The translations under genes were made by a program, and so were the position numbers. The notes under the pieces are model-generated. The model did not search any database and was not told the DNA's origin. It saw nothing but the letters and a program-made list of their open reading frames with translations. A stretch of 49,264 bases of DNA from Candidatus Sumerlaeia bacterium (GTDB lineage: Bacteria > Sumerlaeota > Sumerlaeia > SLMS01 > JAHLLQ01), in NCBI GenBank assembly GCA_019634695.1, contig JAHCAW010000028.1, positions 1-49,264 of the forward strand. The letters run 5' to 3'. Below, piece by piece: positions 34,708-44,105 of this stretch. Positions within the stretch are counted from its first letter, which is position 1. Each line of letters starts with the position of its first letter.

Positions 34708-35064
34708 TCAGCCTTTCGAATCGAGGGCCGGGGCTCGATGGCCCTGGAAGAACTGTGCAAGGTCCTCACGCCGACGGACGCGCATCAGATGGATCCAGAC
34801 ATAAGCGAGGACGGAAAGATTGCCGAGCAGGAAGAAGGAAAGGGTCCAAAGTCCGGCGACAACGCGATTCGACTCCCGATGGAAGACCCACACGCCGGCC
34901 AGGATCAGGCCGGCATAGAGGTCCACCAGCGTGGTGCGAAACCAGGCGTAGTCCATCAGAACGCCCCCCTCGTCCCACAGGGCACTCTGGAAGCTGGCAT
35001 GGACGATGAATCCGAGCAGAAGCGCGAAGAGAAGCGATATGCCGTGGCGAACGGTGCAGAGCAT
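34708..35064 (-). CDS. DUF1475-like small membrane protein
   Basis: The 118-residue protein has three predicted transmembrane helices (about 8-25, 45-66 and 72-97). The conserved look is of DUF1475 proteins: ALLLGFIVHASF, TTLVDLYAGLILAGVWVFHRESN and LGNLSVLAYVWIHL. ATG 35064 lies seven bases after the desaturase stop and avoids overlap; an in-frame ATG at 35103 would place the start inside the desaturase gene. No biochemical role is known. Its place between a desaturase and a lipid-binding-like protein suggests membrane lipid work. Confidence 0.65.
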   Translation of the reverse strand: MLCTVRHGISLLFALLLGFIVHASFQSALWDEGGVLMDYAWFRTTLVDLYAGLILAGVWVFHRESNRVVAGLWTLSFFLLGNLSVLAYVWIHLMRVRRREDLAQFFQGHRAPALDSKG

Positions 35065-35071
35065 GGTGGTG

Positions 35072-35983
<912 letters not shown>

Positions 35984-36002
35984 GATGCGTTCTCTTGGCT
36001 CC

Positions 36003-37979
36003 TCAGGCGCTCTGTCCCGGGCGGGCCAGAACCAGGTGCAGGTTGTTGATCAGGCGCTTGCGGAAGCCCGCTTCGCAGTAGGCGAGGTAGTACTCCCAGC
36101 GACGCCGGAAGCTTTCGTCGAATCCTTGGGAGCGGATCGTCGCCCAGTTCGCTGTGAAGGCGTCGCGCCACCGCGCCAGCGTTTCGGCGTAGTGCGGTCC
36201 AATGTTCTCCAATCGCTCAACGACGAGCGCGGAGGACTCGGTCATGGCGTTGGACATCGCCGTCAGCGAGGGGCAGACGGAACCGGGGAAGATATGGCGC
36301 TCGATGAAGTCGCCGTGCCGGCGATAGGAGTCATAGCGCTGGTCGGGCACCGTGATGACCTGCAGGGCCACGCGGCCGCCGGGCTTCAGGACGCGGTCAC
36401 AGGCCGCGAAGTAGCTACCGAGGTTCTCATGGCCGACGGCCTCGAGCATCTCGATGGAAACGATTCGGTCGAACTGTCCGGTCGTCTCGCGGTAGTCCTG
36501 CAGGACGACCTGCACGCGGTCAGCGAGTCCCTCGTCCTGAATGCGCTGCGCGACATGGCGATGCTGCTCGCGCGAGAGCGTCAACGTGGTGACGCGCGCC
36601 CCACGGCTGCGGGCGGCCTCGATGGCGAACGTCCCCCAGCCGGAGCCGATCTCCAGCACCTCGTGCCCCTCGCGGATGTCCGCCAGGTCCAGCAGGCGCT
36701 CGATCTTGTTCCGTTGCGCAGCTTCCAGGGTGTCCTCCGGATTCAGGAAGAGACCGCTGGAGTACATCATCGTGGAGTCAAGGAAGGCCCCGAAGAAGTC
36801 GTTGCCGAGGTCATAGTGCGCGGCGATGTTGCGACGGCTGCCCGTGAGCGTATTGCGCTGCAGGAATGTCCGCGCCTCGGTGGCAAGGCGTCCCATCGTG
36901 CGCGCAAGCAGGCTGCGCCCGCTGACGAGGTGGAAGTTGTCGCAGAACAACTCGAGCAGGCCGACGAGGTTCGGACTCTCCCAGTCGCCGGCGATGTAGG
37001 AACTGCCCAGTCCAATGTCGCCCTCGCGAATCAGGCGCGCAAAGAAGTCGTAGTTTCGTACCGCCAGAATCTGGGCGTCGGCGGCGGCAGGATTGCCGAA
37101 CTCTCGGCACGTGCGATCAGGCAGCTCCAGAACCAGCTTCCCGTGCCGAATGCCGCTGAACAGCCGCGTGACAAAGGCGAGGCCCGCTCGCTGCATTGGA
37201 CTTGGGGGGGCGACCTTGATGGTCATCGCGCTCGCGGGATTGGGCTTGGTGTACACGGGGAGCTTCTTTCGGTAGTGGAGTTTGGCCGCTTCGATCAGGA
37301 TGCGCGGCATCGTCAGGGAAGCCCTTAGGGGGAATCGTGCCAACGTGCGCGCCAGGGCTGATGGCGTCATGGGCTGGGGAGTGCCCTTGATCCAGGTGCG
37401 AAACGCCGGGCTCCCGTCGCGCAGGATGTCGATGCGGATGTCCAGGTGGTCCCGGATGTCGGAGAAGTGGAAGTCGTACTCGCCCTGCAAGTCATTGAAG
37501 GGCGAGACGTGGAAGTCCTTCGGGACGGTGTAGCGGGCAAGGAACCCGTCGCGTGCGGCGCGCGGTTCGGTCAGCACGTACAGGTGACGCTCATGGAAGG
37601 TGTTGTTCACCTCGGCGAGGTTGCCGGCGAGCGTGCCGTCCGGGCGGAAGAAGTAGTAGAAACTGACAGGATTGAAGACGTAACCCAGCGTGCGCGCGGC
37701 CGTGATGAGCATTACGCGGCCGATCTCGCCGCCGACCCCCTTCTCGCGGAGCGCCCGAATGGCGCGCTCGCGCAGGGATTCACGCTCGCCGCGGAAGTAG
37801 TCCGCGTCGTGCAGCGACACCACTGCTCTCCGATTATATCCGAACAGCGGAATGCGACGGTCCAGGTCAGGCAGTTCGTCCAGGTCGAACCCAAAGATGT
37901 AGACCGGATACTTGAAGGCGTGCCGCACGGGGCCCAGCCGCGCGTGCATCACCTCTCCGACGTAGATGGCCGAGTTCAT
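36003..37979 (-). CDS. Fusion of DUF1365 and cyclopropane-fatty-acid-synthase-like methyltransferase
   Basis: One 658-residue chain carries two proteins that are normally separate. Residues about 1-235 are DUF1365 (YVGEVMHARLGPVRHAFKYPVY, RTLGYVFNPVSFYYFF, HVSPFNDLQGEYDFHFS). Residues about 260-655 are a Cfa-type SAM methyltransferase: AHYDLGNDFFGAFLDSTMMYSSG, VLEIGSGWGTFAIEAA (SAM site, about 440-455), TLSREQHRHVAQRI, SIEMLEAVGHE and HIFPGSVCPSL. The Cfa part should methylate or cyclopropanate unsaturated phospholipid acyl chains; DUF1365 has no proven activity. The frame is continuous with no stop or shift. It starts in an ATGA overlap with the amine-oxidase-like gene. Confidence 0.9.
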   Translation of the reverse strand: MNSAIYVGEVMHARLGPVRHAFKYPVYIFGFDLDELPDLDRRIPLFGYNRRAVVSLHDADYFRGERESLRERAIRALREKGVGGEIGRVMLITAARTLGYVFNPVSFYYFFRPDGTLAGNLAEVNNTFHERHLYVLTEPRAARDGFLARYTVPKDFHVSPFNDLQGEYDFHFSDIRDHLDIRIDILRDGSPAFRTWIKGTPQPMTPSALARTLARFPLRASLTMPRILIEAAKLHYRKKLPVYTKPNPASAMTIKVAPPSPMQRAGLAFVTRLFSGIRHGKLVLELPDRTCREFGNPAAADAQILAVRNYDFFARLIREGDIGLGSSYIAGDWESPNLVGLLELFCDNFHLVSGRSLLARTMGRLATEARTFLQRNTLTGSRRNIAAHYDLGNDFFGAFLDSTMMYSSGLFLNPEDTLEAAQRNKIERLLDLADIREGHEVLEIGSGWGTFAIEAARSRGARVTTLTLSREQHRHVAQRIQDEGLADRVQVVLQDYRETTGQFDRIVSIEMLEAVGHENLGSYFAACDRVLKPGGRVALQVITVPDQRYDSYRRHGDFIERHIFPGSVCPSLTAMSNAMTESSALVVERLENIGPHYAETLARWRDAFTANWATIRSQGFDESFRRRWEYYLAYCEAGFRKRLINNLHLVLARPGQSA

Positions 37980-39247
37980 AGGGCTTCACCAAACAGGCGT
38001 CCGACTTCGTTGCCCGAGCGCACGGCGTCCTCATGGAAGCCGTAGCCGAAGTAGGATCCGGCAAAGAAGGTGTTCCGCTGACCGTTGAGGCGGGGAAGCT
38101 CGGCCTGGGTCGCCAGCGACCGGAACGTGTACTGGGGATGCTTGTACGGGAACGAGGCGATGACGCTGCCCTCGGCGAACTCCCGCTGGCTGTTGAGCGT
38201 GACGCAATACTCACGCGCCGTGCTCAGGCCCTGAAGACGGTTCATGTGGTACGTCACGGACAGCGGGATGTGCGAGCCGGCCTGCGCCTCGCGCCTGTAG
38301 TTCCACGAGGCCCACGCCCGACGATTCGAGGGGAGAAACGAGTTGTCCGTGTGCAGCACGGTGGGGTTGCGGGCATACTCCCACGCGCCCAGCAGGCGGC
38401 GCTCGTCGTCCGACGGGTCGGCCAGCAGCGCCAACGCCTCGTCGGCATGCGTCGCTACCACAACGCGATCGAAACGTTCGCTCTGTCCGTCGTCGTGGAG
38501 CAGCGTCACTCCGGACTCCTCCCGCCGAACTGCGTGCAGGCGCGTGCCCGTGCGCACCTGACCTTGGAACGCCTTCAGAAATGCGCGGACGTAGCTCTGG
38601 CTGCCACCGACGACGGTTTGCCACTGGGGGCGATCGGTCAGCGTCAGCAGCCCGTGGTTAAGGAAGAAGCGAAGGAAGGATTCGGCGGGGAACTCGAGCA
38701 TGCGATGGGCGTTGGTTGACCAGATTGCGGCGCCCATGGGCAGCAGGTAGTAGTCGCGGAAGGCGTCGCCGACTTGGAGGCGGGCCAGGTACTCCGCAAG
38801 GGTCAGGTCCACGACGATGCCGGATTCCAGATCCACGCGTGCGCGGCGGTTGAACCGCACGACATCCGCGATCATGCCGTGCATGCGGGGGCTGACAATG
38901 TTGAGGCGCTGCGCGAAGAGGCCATTGAGCGTCGTGCCGGCATATTGAAGTCCGGTCAGTTCGCAGGCGAATCCAAACGACATGTCGGCGTCGCGCACCG
39001 GCACCTCGAGGCTGGCGAGGAATCGATGCAGCAACGGATAGGTCCGATCGTTGAGCACGATGAAGCCCGTGTCCACCGGCGTCCCGGCATCGGGGCCGTC
39101 AGGAATGGTGACGGTGTTTGTGTGCCCGCCCACGTAGTCGTTGCGCTCGAAGAGCGTAACGCGGTGGCGACGCTGCAACAGCCATGCGGAGACGATACCC
39201 GACACACCGCCGCCGATGACGGCGACCGAAAGCCCTGCGTTTTCCAT
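37976..39247 (-). CDS. FAD-dependent amine oxidase/desaturase-like oxidoreductase
   Basis: The 423-residue flavoprotein opens with a Rossmann motif VIGGGVSGIVSAW (Gly12, Gly14, Gly17) and the FAD-binding ERNDYVGGHTNTV. It also carries VDTGFIVLNDRTYP and a C-terminal FFAGSYFGYGFHEDAVRSG typical of the NAD(P)-binding amine-oxidase-like proteins found beside DUF1365 and Cfa genes. In such clusters the protein is thought to oxidise or desaturate acyl chains rather than amines. The stop overlaps the fusion gene's start by four bases. It lies 21 bases after the regulator gene. Confidence 0.88.
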   Translation of the reverse strand: MENAGLSVAVIGGGVSGIVSAWLLQRRHRVTLFERNDYVGGHTNTVTIPDGPDAGTPVDTGFIVLNDRTYPLLHRFLASLEVPVRDADMSFGFACELTGLQYAGTTLNGLFAQRLNIVSPRMHGMIADVVRFNRRARVDLESGIVVDLTLAEYLARLQVGDAFRDYYLLPMGAAIWSTNAHRMLEFPAESFLRFFLNHGLLTLTDRPQWQTVVGGSQSYVRAFLKAFQGQVRTGTRLHAVRREESGVTLLHDDGQSERFDRVVVATHADEALALLADPSDDERRLLGAWEYARNPTVLHTDNSFLPSNRRAWASWNYRREAQAGSHIPLSVTYHMNRLQGLSTAREYCVTLNSQREFAEGSVIASFPYKHPQYTFRSLATQAELPRLNGQRNTFFAGSYFGYGFHEDAVRSGNEVGRLFGEAL

Positions 39248-39268
39248 GTTGTCCGTCCGTTGCGCCGA

Positions 39269-40204
39269 TTATTCGAGGCGCTGAATCCAGTCGTGAAACT
39301 CGCTCAGGTTCGTCATGCACAGCACCCCGTCGAGTCCTCCGGGAGCGCCGCTGCCGCCGACGACGATCGGCACGTGTGACGGTATCTCCAGACGCAGTTG
39401 TCCCAGAGCGCGCGAGACCTCGGCGCGATCCTGCGTGATCGAAACGCTCAGGCAGATTGCTGCCGGGGAGTGGGCCGTCGTCATGCGCACGATTTCCGGT
39501 GGGGGAGTCTGCGGACCGACGTAGAGCACCTTGCGCTCGCCCAACGCTGCCATCAGCGAGCACATCTGCAGGCCCAGTCGGTGCTGGTCGCCCGGCAGGC
39601 TTGCCACCAGCACTGGCGGCGTGCGTCCGCTCTCATTCAACCGCCGCCACTGCGAGGCGAGGAAGTCGCCGACGCGTTCGGACGCGAAGTGCTCGTGGCT
39701 GATCGCCAGCTCGCCCTCGCGCCAGTCCTGGCCGACGCGCTCCAGAAACGGCGCGACGCGCTCGGCGACGAACCGCATCGGGCCCAGTCGCGACCAGTCA
39801 TGGCGAAGCTGCGACGTCAAACCCTCGTCATCGAACTGCCGCGTCGCCTCCAGCCATGCGTCGATTTCCGTCGGTTCCTCCCGCTGATCGCTTGGCGACG
39901 CGACGTCGCCGGGGCGATAGCGGCGCCGGCCCGCGAGGACCATCGCCTGGAGTGCCCCGGCGCTGGCCGCCGCAACCTCGCGTGCGCGGAAGCCCTGCCG
40001 CATTGCCTCGGCTGCAAGGCGCAATCGCTCGATTTCCGTCTCCGGATACCGCCGGTGCCCTGAGGGGAGACGAATGGACTGGGGCGCGCCGTAGCGCCGC
40101 TCCCACATCCGCAGCGTCTCGATGCCGATGCCCGTGGCACGCGCGACGGCACCGATCGAGACTCCCTGCTCGGGTGATTCTTCCTGTAGTGCCTGCTCCG
40201 TCAC
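39269..40204 (-). CDS. MerR-type B12-binding photoreceptor regulator (CarH/LitR-like)
   Basis: The 311-residue regulator has an N-terminal MerR helix-turn-helix (VSIGAVARATGIGIETLRMWERRYG, RLPSGHRRYPETEIERL). A helical linker and a cobalamin-binding domain follow. Every key ligand pattern of CarH is present: Trp161 then nine residues then Glu171-His172 (W(x9)EH), and the base-off motif Asp206-Gln-His208-x-x-Gly211 (DxHxxG). In characterised CarH, adenosylcobalamin holds a repressing tetramer in the dark and light breaks it. It starts at GTG 40204 in a GTGA overlap with the upstream gene, with GGAGG six bases before. It probably represses its own operon. Confidence 0.9.
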   Translation of the reverse strand: MTEQALQEESPEQGVSIGAVARATGIGIETLRMWERRYGAPQSIRLPSGHRRYPETEIERLRLAAEAMRQGFRAREVAAASAGALQAMVLAGRRRYRPGDVASPSDQREEPTEIDAWLEATRQFDDEGLTSQLRHDWSRLGPMRFVAERVAPFLERVGQDWREGELAISHEHFASERVGDFLASQWRRLNESGRTPPVLVASLPGDQHRLGLQMCSLMAALGERKVLYVGPQTPPPEIVRMTTAHSPAAICLSVSITQDRAEVSRALGQLRLEIPSHVPIVVGGSGAPGGLDGVLCMTNLSEFHDWIQRLE

Positions 40205-41124
40205 GGGCGGCCTCCGGGGTGTGTCTGCGGGGCCAGTGCGGCCCGCAGCGCCTCTTCCAGCGTTGGCTGCGCAAACTGAAATCCCGACTCGAGCAGCCGT
40301 CGCGGTCGTGCGCGTGTGCTCGCCAGCAGCGCTTCATCCGCCAGCTCACCAAACACAAGGCGCAGCGCGAAGGCCGGAGCAGGCGGACCCACCGGTCGGC
40401 GCAGCACGCGCGCCAGCGTCCGCGTGAAATCGCGGTTCGTCACCGGCTCGGCTGTCACGCCATTCACCGGCCCCACCAGCGAATCGGTTGTCAGGCAATG
40501 CCGAATCGCGGCGACCTCGTCTTTGAGCGCGATCCAACTCATGTACTGCCGACCCGACCCCAGCACGCCGCCGAGTCCGAGCCGAAATGCCGGCAGCATC
40601 TTCTTCAAGGCCCCGCCTTCACGGCTGAGCACGACGCCCGTGCGCAGGTGAACCACGCGGATGCCCGCCTTGGATGCGGGGGCGGTTGCTGCTTCCCAGT
40701 CGCGGCCGACGTCGGCCAGAAAACCGCGGCCGATCGGCGACGACTCGTCCACCCACTGCGCTCCGCAGTCTCCATGGATCCCGATGCCCGAGCCGGAAAC
40801 AAGAACCAAAGGCGGCGATTCCAGACATGCCAGGGCTTGGCTCAAGGTGCCTGTGCCCTGAACGCGGCTTTCGCGGATGCGGCGCTTGCGCGCTGCCGTC
40901 CAGCGCCCCTCGGCAATGTTCACCCCTGCCAGATGCACCACCGCCTCGCAGCCTTCCAGCGCCCCCGGCCCGTCCGGGAAACCTTTGGCCGGGTCCCAAT
41001 ACACCTCGCCCGCCCCGCCGGCAGGCCGGCGGACCAGACGGACGACCTCGTGTCCGTCGCCCTGCAAGGCGCCAACCAGCGCCCTGCCAATCAGACCCGA
41101 GGAACCTGTCACTGCGACGCGCAT
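40201..41124 (-). CDS. TIGR01777-family SDR epimerase-like protein (YfcH-like)
   Basis: The 307-residue short-chain dehydrogenase/reductase-like protein begins with MRVAVTGSSGLIGRALVGAL, a TGxxGxxG dinucleotide site. It continues with VHLAGVNIAEGRWTAARKRRIRESRVQGT, the family hallmark, then VSGSGIGIHGD. A C-terminal substrate region has SWIALKDEVAAIRHCL and NGVTAEPVTNRDFTRTLARVLRRP. The family is often beside light-responsive regulators and photolyases, yet its reaction is unknown. ATG 41124 follows AGGA; its frame extends 16 codons upstream without a better site. First gene of the operon, it overlaps the regulator by four bases. Confidence 0.88.
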   Translation of the reverse strand: MRVAVTGSSGLIGRALVGALQGDGHEVVRLVRRPAGGAGEVYWDPAKGFPDGPGALEGCEAVVHLAGVNIAEGRWTAARKRRIRESRVQGTGTLSQALACLESPPLVLVSGSGIGIHGDCGAQWVDESSPIGRGFLADVGRDWEAATAPASKAGIRVVHLRTGVVLSREGGALKKMLPAFRLGLGGVLGSGRQYMSWIALKDEVAAIRHCLTTDSLVGPVNGVTAEPVTNRDFTRTLARVLRRPVGPPAPAFALRLVFGELADEALLASTRARPRRLLESGFQFAQPTLEEALRAALAPQTHPGGRP

Positions 41125-41192
41125 GGGCTTTTCCTGTTCCGCCGCACCGGAGCAGACTTCCGTGTGACCCACAATGGAAATCCGGGCAGACC

Positions 41193-41220
41193 GTCCAGAT
41201 CAGGTGCCGAAAATCTGGAC
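41193..41220. promoter_or_regulatory. Inverted repeat upstream of the light/B12 operon, putative operator
   Basis: GTCCAGAT (41193-41200) and ATCTGGAC (41213-41220) are perfect eight-base complements with a 12-base spacer, inside the 140-base gap between the radical SAM stop and the first gene of the regulator operon. It lies 69-96 bases before that start codon on the minus strand. Position and symmetry fit a dimeric MerR-type operator; a promoter hexamer pair is not clear. Confidence 0.5.
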
Positions 41221-41264
41221 AAATCTGCTCAGGAAGCAGGAAGAGTGCCAAGACTGAGAATGCT

Positions 41265-42350
41265 TCAGGGAGGGAACAACTGCCCCTTCACCAGCGAAAA
41301 GACCGGCTGGCGGAAGTTGCATGTCTTGATCCTGCAGGCCGCTCCGCAGCCGTGAATCTGGCGCCGCCGCTCGGCCGCCAGCGCCGACTCCCAGATATCC
41401 CGTGGGTGTGCCTCGCGCACGTTGCCCACCGCCTCCATGACGTCACACAGGCGCACCGCCCCGTCGGGTTCGATGTCCATGTTCGCCACCCCCACCTTGC
41501 AGGGCACCGTCTGCGGCCCCTCGGGATCGAGCAGGTAGCCCCGCATGGCCTCCATCTGGGCGATGCTGTTGCTGATGGGCAGGCCCTGGCGCTTCAGGCC
41601 GATCAGCGTATCCATCCCGCGGTTGATCTTGTCGGCGTCGTCGTCCCAGAAAGGACTGCTCTTGTACCAGCCCGGCACGTAGTCGTCGTTGCCGCTTTCG
41701 AAGTAGAGGATCTGGAAGGTGATTCCGTCGAGTTCCTTGTCGCGCACCCAGCGCACCATGTCGGGCAGGTGGTCGATCGTCGTGCCCATCAGCAGCGTCG
41801 AGAGCGTGATGCGGAACTGGCGGCCGGGGTAGTTGAGTTGGTCGATGGCGTCGAAGATCTTCTGGGCGCTGCCGGCCACGCCCCGGGTTTCGTCGTGGCG
41901 TTCCGGATCGAGGTGATTGAGAGAGAAGCTGACGAGGTGAATCGGCGTCTGCTTCAGGCGCTCGATGCGCCGCGGGGGCAGGAGCGAGCCGTTGTTGACC
42001 GTCGTGGTCGAGATGCCCAGACGGGCCGCCTCGTCGAGGAGGTCGAAGATTTCGGGACGCAGAAAGGGCTCGCCGCCGGTGAGTCCGAGCATGAAAGGCC
42101 CGAGCCACTCGCGCAACTGGCCCAGAAGGCGCACCATCTCCTCGAGCGTCAGTTCGGTATCCTTGGCCTCGTTGGGAGTCTTCCAGTAGGCGCAGGTGGG
42201 GCAGCGCAGATTGCAGCGATTCGTCAGCGAGAGCGTGATGTTGCTGGGCTTCACGAAGGCGGAGTCGAAGCGATAGGCGACCGGCTCGAGCGAGCGGCGC
42301 AGCAGCTTGCCGAGGTTGACCGCGTTGAAGGCGCCGAGATTCACGCTCAT
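41265..42350 (-). CDS. Radical SAM protein with SPASM/twitch-like C-terminus
   Basis: The 361-residue radical SAM enzyme has the cluster ligands Cys46, Cys50 and Cys53 in TNRCNLRCPTC. The SAM motif GLTGGEPFLRPEIFDL and later VPCKVGVANMDIEPDGAVRLCDVM follow, with CGAACRIKTCNF near the end. These Cys could bind an auxiliary cluster as in SPASM/twitch proteins. ATG 42350 is used because the conserved part starts there; the frame upstream is compositionally different. It closes an operon after a TPR lipoprotein (49-base gap). Possible roles include cofactor, lipid or peptide modification. No substrate peptide is visible. Confidence 0.85.
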   Translation of the reverse strand: MSVNLGAFNAVNLGKLLRRSLEPVAYRFDSAFVKPSNITLSLTNRCNLRCPTCAYWKTPNEAKDTELTLEEMVRLLGQLREWLGPFMLGLTGGEPFLRPEIFDLLDEAARLGISTTTVNNGSLLPPRRIERLKQTPIHLVSFSLNHLDPERHDETRGVAGSAQKIFDAIDQLNYPGRQFRITLSTLLMGTTIDHLPDMVRWVRDKELDGITFQILYFESGNDDYVPGWYKSSPFWDDDADKINRGMDTLIGLKRQGLPISNSIAQMEAMRGYLLDPEGPQTVPCKVGVANMDIEPDGAVRLCDVMEAVGNVREAHPRDIWESALAAERRRQIHGCGAACRIKTCNFRQPVFSLVKGQLFPP

Positions 42351-42399
42351 GGCAGCGGCATTCTCCGACCGCGATGGTCGTGGCGCGGGCGCTGGCCCG

Positions 42400-43023
42400 T
42401 CAAGGTCGCTCGCCGTAGACGCCGAGGTAGGCTTCAAGGTCCTCGATGAGGGGCCGCAGGATCGGGCGTTCGCGCTCGGGCAGTGAATCCTCCGGCCAGT
42501 ACGCCAGCGCCTCGGCGTAGTTGCCGCGCACATAGGCCACATTGCCCAGGACGATCAGGGCTTGGGTGGACTCGGGGTCCAGACCCAGGGCCTTGCGGCC
42601 GGCTGTCTCGGCGGCCTCAAGGTCACCGGCCGCGAACGCCACGGTGGCCAGCGCCTCCCAGCAGGCCGGCGCTTGGGGATGTCGTTTCGTGAGATCCTCG
42701 AGCAGGCCACGCGAGCGACTCCAGCGCTCCTCGTGGGCGTAGCTCAGTGCGATCCCGTACTCGGCCTCGAGCAGCGACGGGTTCGCCTTCAGGGCGCGCT
42801 GGAAGGCCTGCCGAGCCTCCCCGCTGCGACCGGCCTTCAGGTGAATCTTGCCGGACATCAGCAACGCGTGGTCGTTGGCCGGATTCTGTCGGGCGGCCGC
42901 CTCCAGGAACGCCATCTCGGCGTTGCGCTCGCGCAGCTTCAGGCTCGGGAACATCTGGAAGCTGCACCCGGCCAACAAGAGGGTGGTTGCCAGCAACAGG
43001 CAGAAACCGACCGGACGACTCAT
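42400..43023 (-). CDS. TPR-containing lipoprotein
   Basis: The 207-residue protein has a lipoprotein signal ending LLLAGC, so it should be anchored to a membrane facing the periplasm. Three to four TPR units follow (NPANDHALLMSGKIHLKAGRSGEARQAF, NPSLLEAEYGIALSYAHEERW, DPESTQALIVLGNVAYVRGNYAEALAYW). Its ATG (43023) overlaps the Obg stop in ATGA and has a strong GGAGGAAT site. TPR lipoproteins of this size (PilW/Pal-type) scaffold protein complexes, but the partner is unknown. The position next to Obg may be only a shared transcript. Confidence 0.83.
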   Translation of the reverse strand: MSRPVGFCLLLATTLLLAGCSFQMFPSLKLRERNAEMAFLEAAARQNPANDHALLMSGKIHLKAGRSGEARQAFQRALKANPSLLEAEYGIALSYAHEERWSRSRGLLEDLTKRHPQAPACWEALATVAFAAGDLEAAETAGRKALGLDPESTQALIVLGNVAYVRGNYAEALAYWPEDSLPERERPILRPLIEDLEAYLGVYGERP

Positions 43024-44105
43024 GGGGATTCCTCCTCCGCGGGTGACTCGACAGGACAAACCAGTTTCTCGATGCGGCGGCGCAACTCCTCGATTCCGAG
43101 GCCCTTCTGCGCCGAGATGGGCAGCAGTTCGACGCCATGGCGCGTGCGGAAGAGTTCCTGCAGCGTGGCGACGTCGGATTCATTCAGCAGGTCCGTCTTG
43201 TTGAGGCATACGAGGCAGGGCTTCTCCAGAAGCGCCGGACTGTACTGCTCCAGTTCGCCGCGGACGAGCTCGAAGGCGTAGAGCAGCGTCTCGGGCGATC
43301 CATCGGCCAGCGTGGGATTGCCATGTTCGTCCTCGCCCCCTTCCGGCGCCACCAGGTGCACCAGTGCCCGGGTGCGCTCGATGTGGCGCAGGAAGCGATG
43401 CCCGAGGCCGGCGCCGGTGTGTGCGCCTTCGATAAGGCCCGGGATGTCGGCCAGCGTAATGCGGCGCTGGTAATCCGCGGCAATGAAGACGCCGAGATTC
43501 GGCGACAACGTCGTGAATGGATAGGGAGCGATGCGCGGGTGGGCGTCCGTCAGCGCCGTCAGCAGGGTCGATTTGCCCGCGTTCGGCAGGCCCACCAGCC
43601 CGGCGTCTGCGATCACCTTGAGTTCGAGGATCAGGTTGCGTTCCTCACCGGGCCAGCCGTCGTCGGCCTTGCGGGGCGTCTTGTTCGTTGGCGTGGCGAA
43701 GTGCTGGTTGCCGCGGCCGCCGTCGCCGCCGCGCGCCACCACAAGTCGCTGACCCGGCACCGTCAGGTCGCCGAGTTCCTCGCCGGTGTCGCCGTCCAGT
43801 GCGATGGTGCCCAGCGGCACGCGGACGACGATGTCCTTGCCGCCACGGCCCGAGCAATTCTTCCCCCCACCGTTGCCGCCCTTGGGGGCATGCAGATGGT
43901 GGCGGTAGCGCAGGTCGATCAGCGTGGCCAACTCCGGGTCCGCTTCCAGAATCACCGATCCGCCGCGACCGCCGTCCCCGCCGTCGGGGCCCGCGAACGG
44001 TTGCCCCTTCAGGCGCAGGAAGGAGATGCAACCGTGCCCGCCGTCCCCGCCCCTGGCGTGAACGCGCACGAAATCCACAAAGTGCCCACGACTTTCCCGA
44101 CTCAC
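43020..44105 (-). CDS. obgE: GTPase Obg/CgtA
   Basis: This 361-residue ribosome-assembly and stress GTPase has the glycine-rich Obg fold (residues about 8-160: VDFVRVHARGGDGGHGC, DGGDGGRGGSVI, GRGGKDIVVRVP). The GTPase domain follows, with P-loop GLPNAGKST, DIPGLIEGAH (G3), NKTD (G4) and SAQKGLG (G5). The C-terminal OCT domain of some Obg proteins is absent, which is common. The start is GTG 44105 in a GTGA overlap with the HldE-like gene. Obg monitors ribosome maturation and ppGpp levels. Confidence 0.95.
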   Translation of the reverse strand: MSRESRGHFVDFVRVHARGGDGGHGCISFLRLKGQPFAGPDGGDGGRGGSVILEADPELATLIDLRYRHHLHAPKGGNGGGKNCSGRGGKDIVVRVPLGTIALDGDTGEELGDLTVPGQRLVVARGGDGGRGNQHFATPTNKTPRKADDGWPGEERNLILELKVIADAGLVGLPNAGKSTLLTALTDAHPRIAPYPFTTLSPNLGVFIAADYQRRITLADIPGLIEGAHTGAGLGHRFLRHIERTRALVHLVAPEGGEDEHGNPTLADGSPETLLYAFELVRGELEQYSPALLEKPCLVCLNKTDLLNESDVATLQELFRTRHGVELLPISAQKGLGIEELRRRIEKLVCPVESPAEEESP

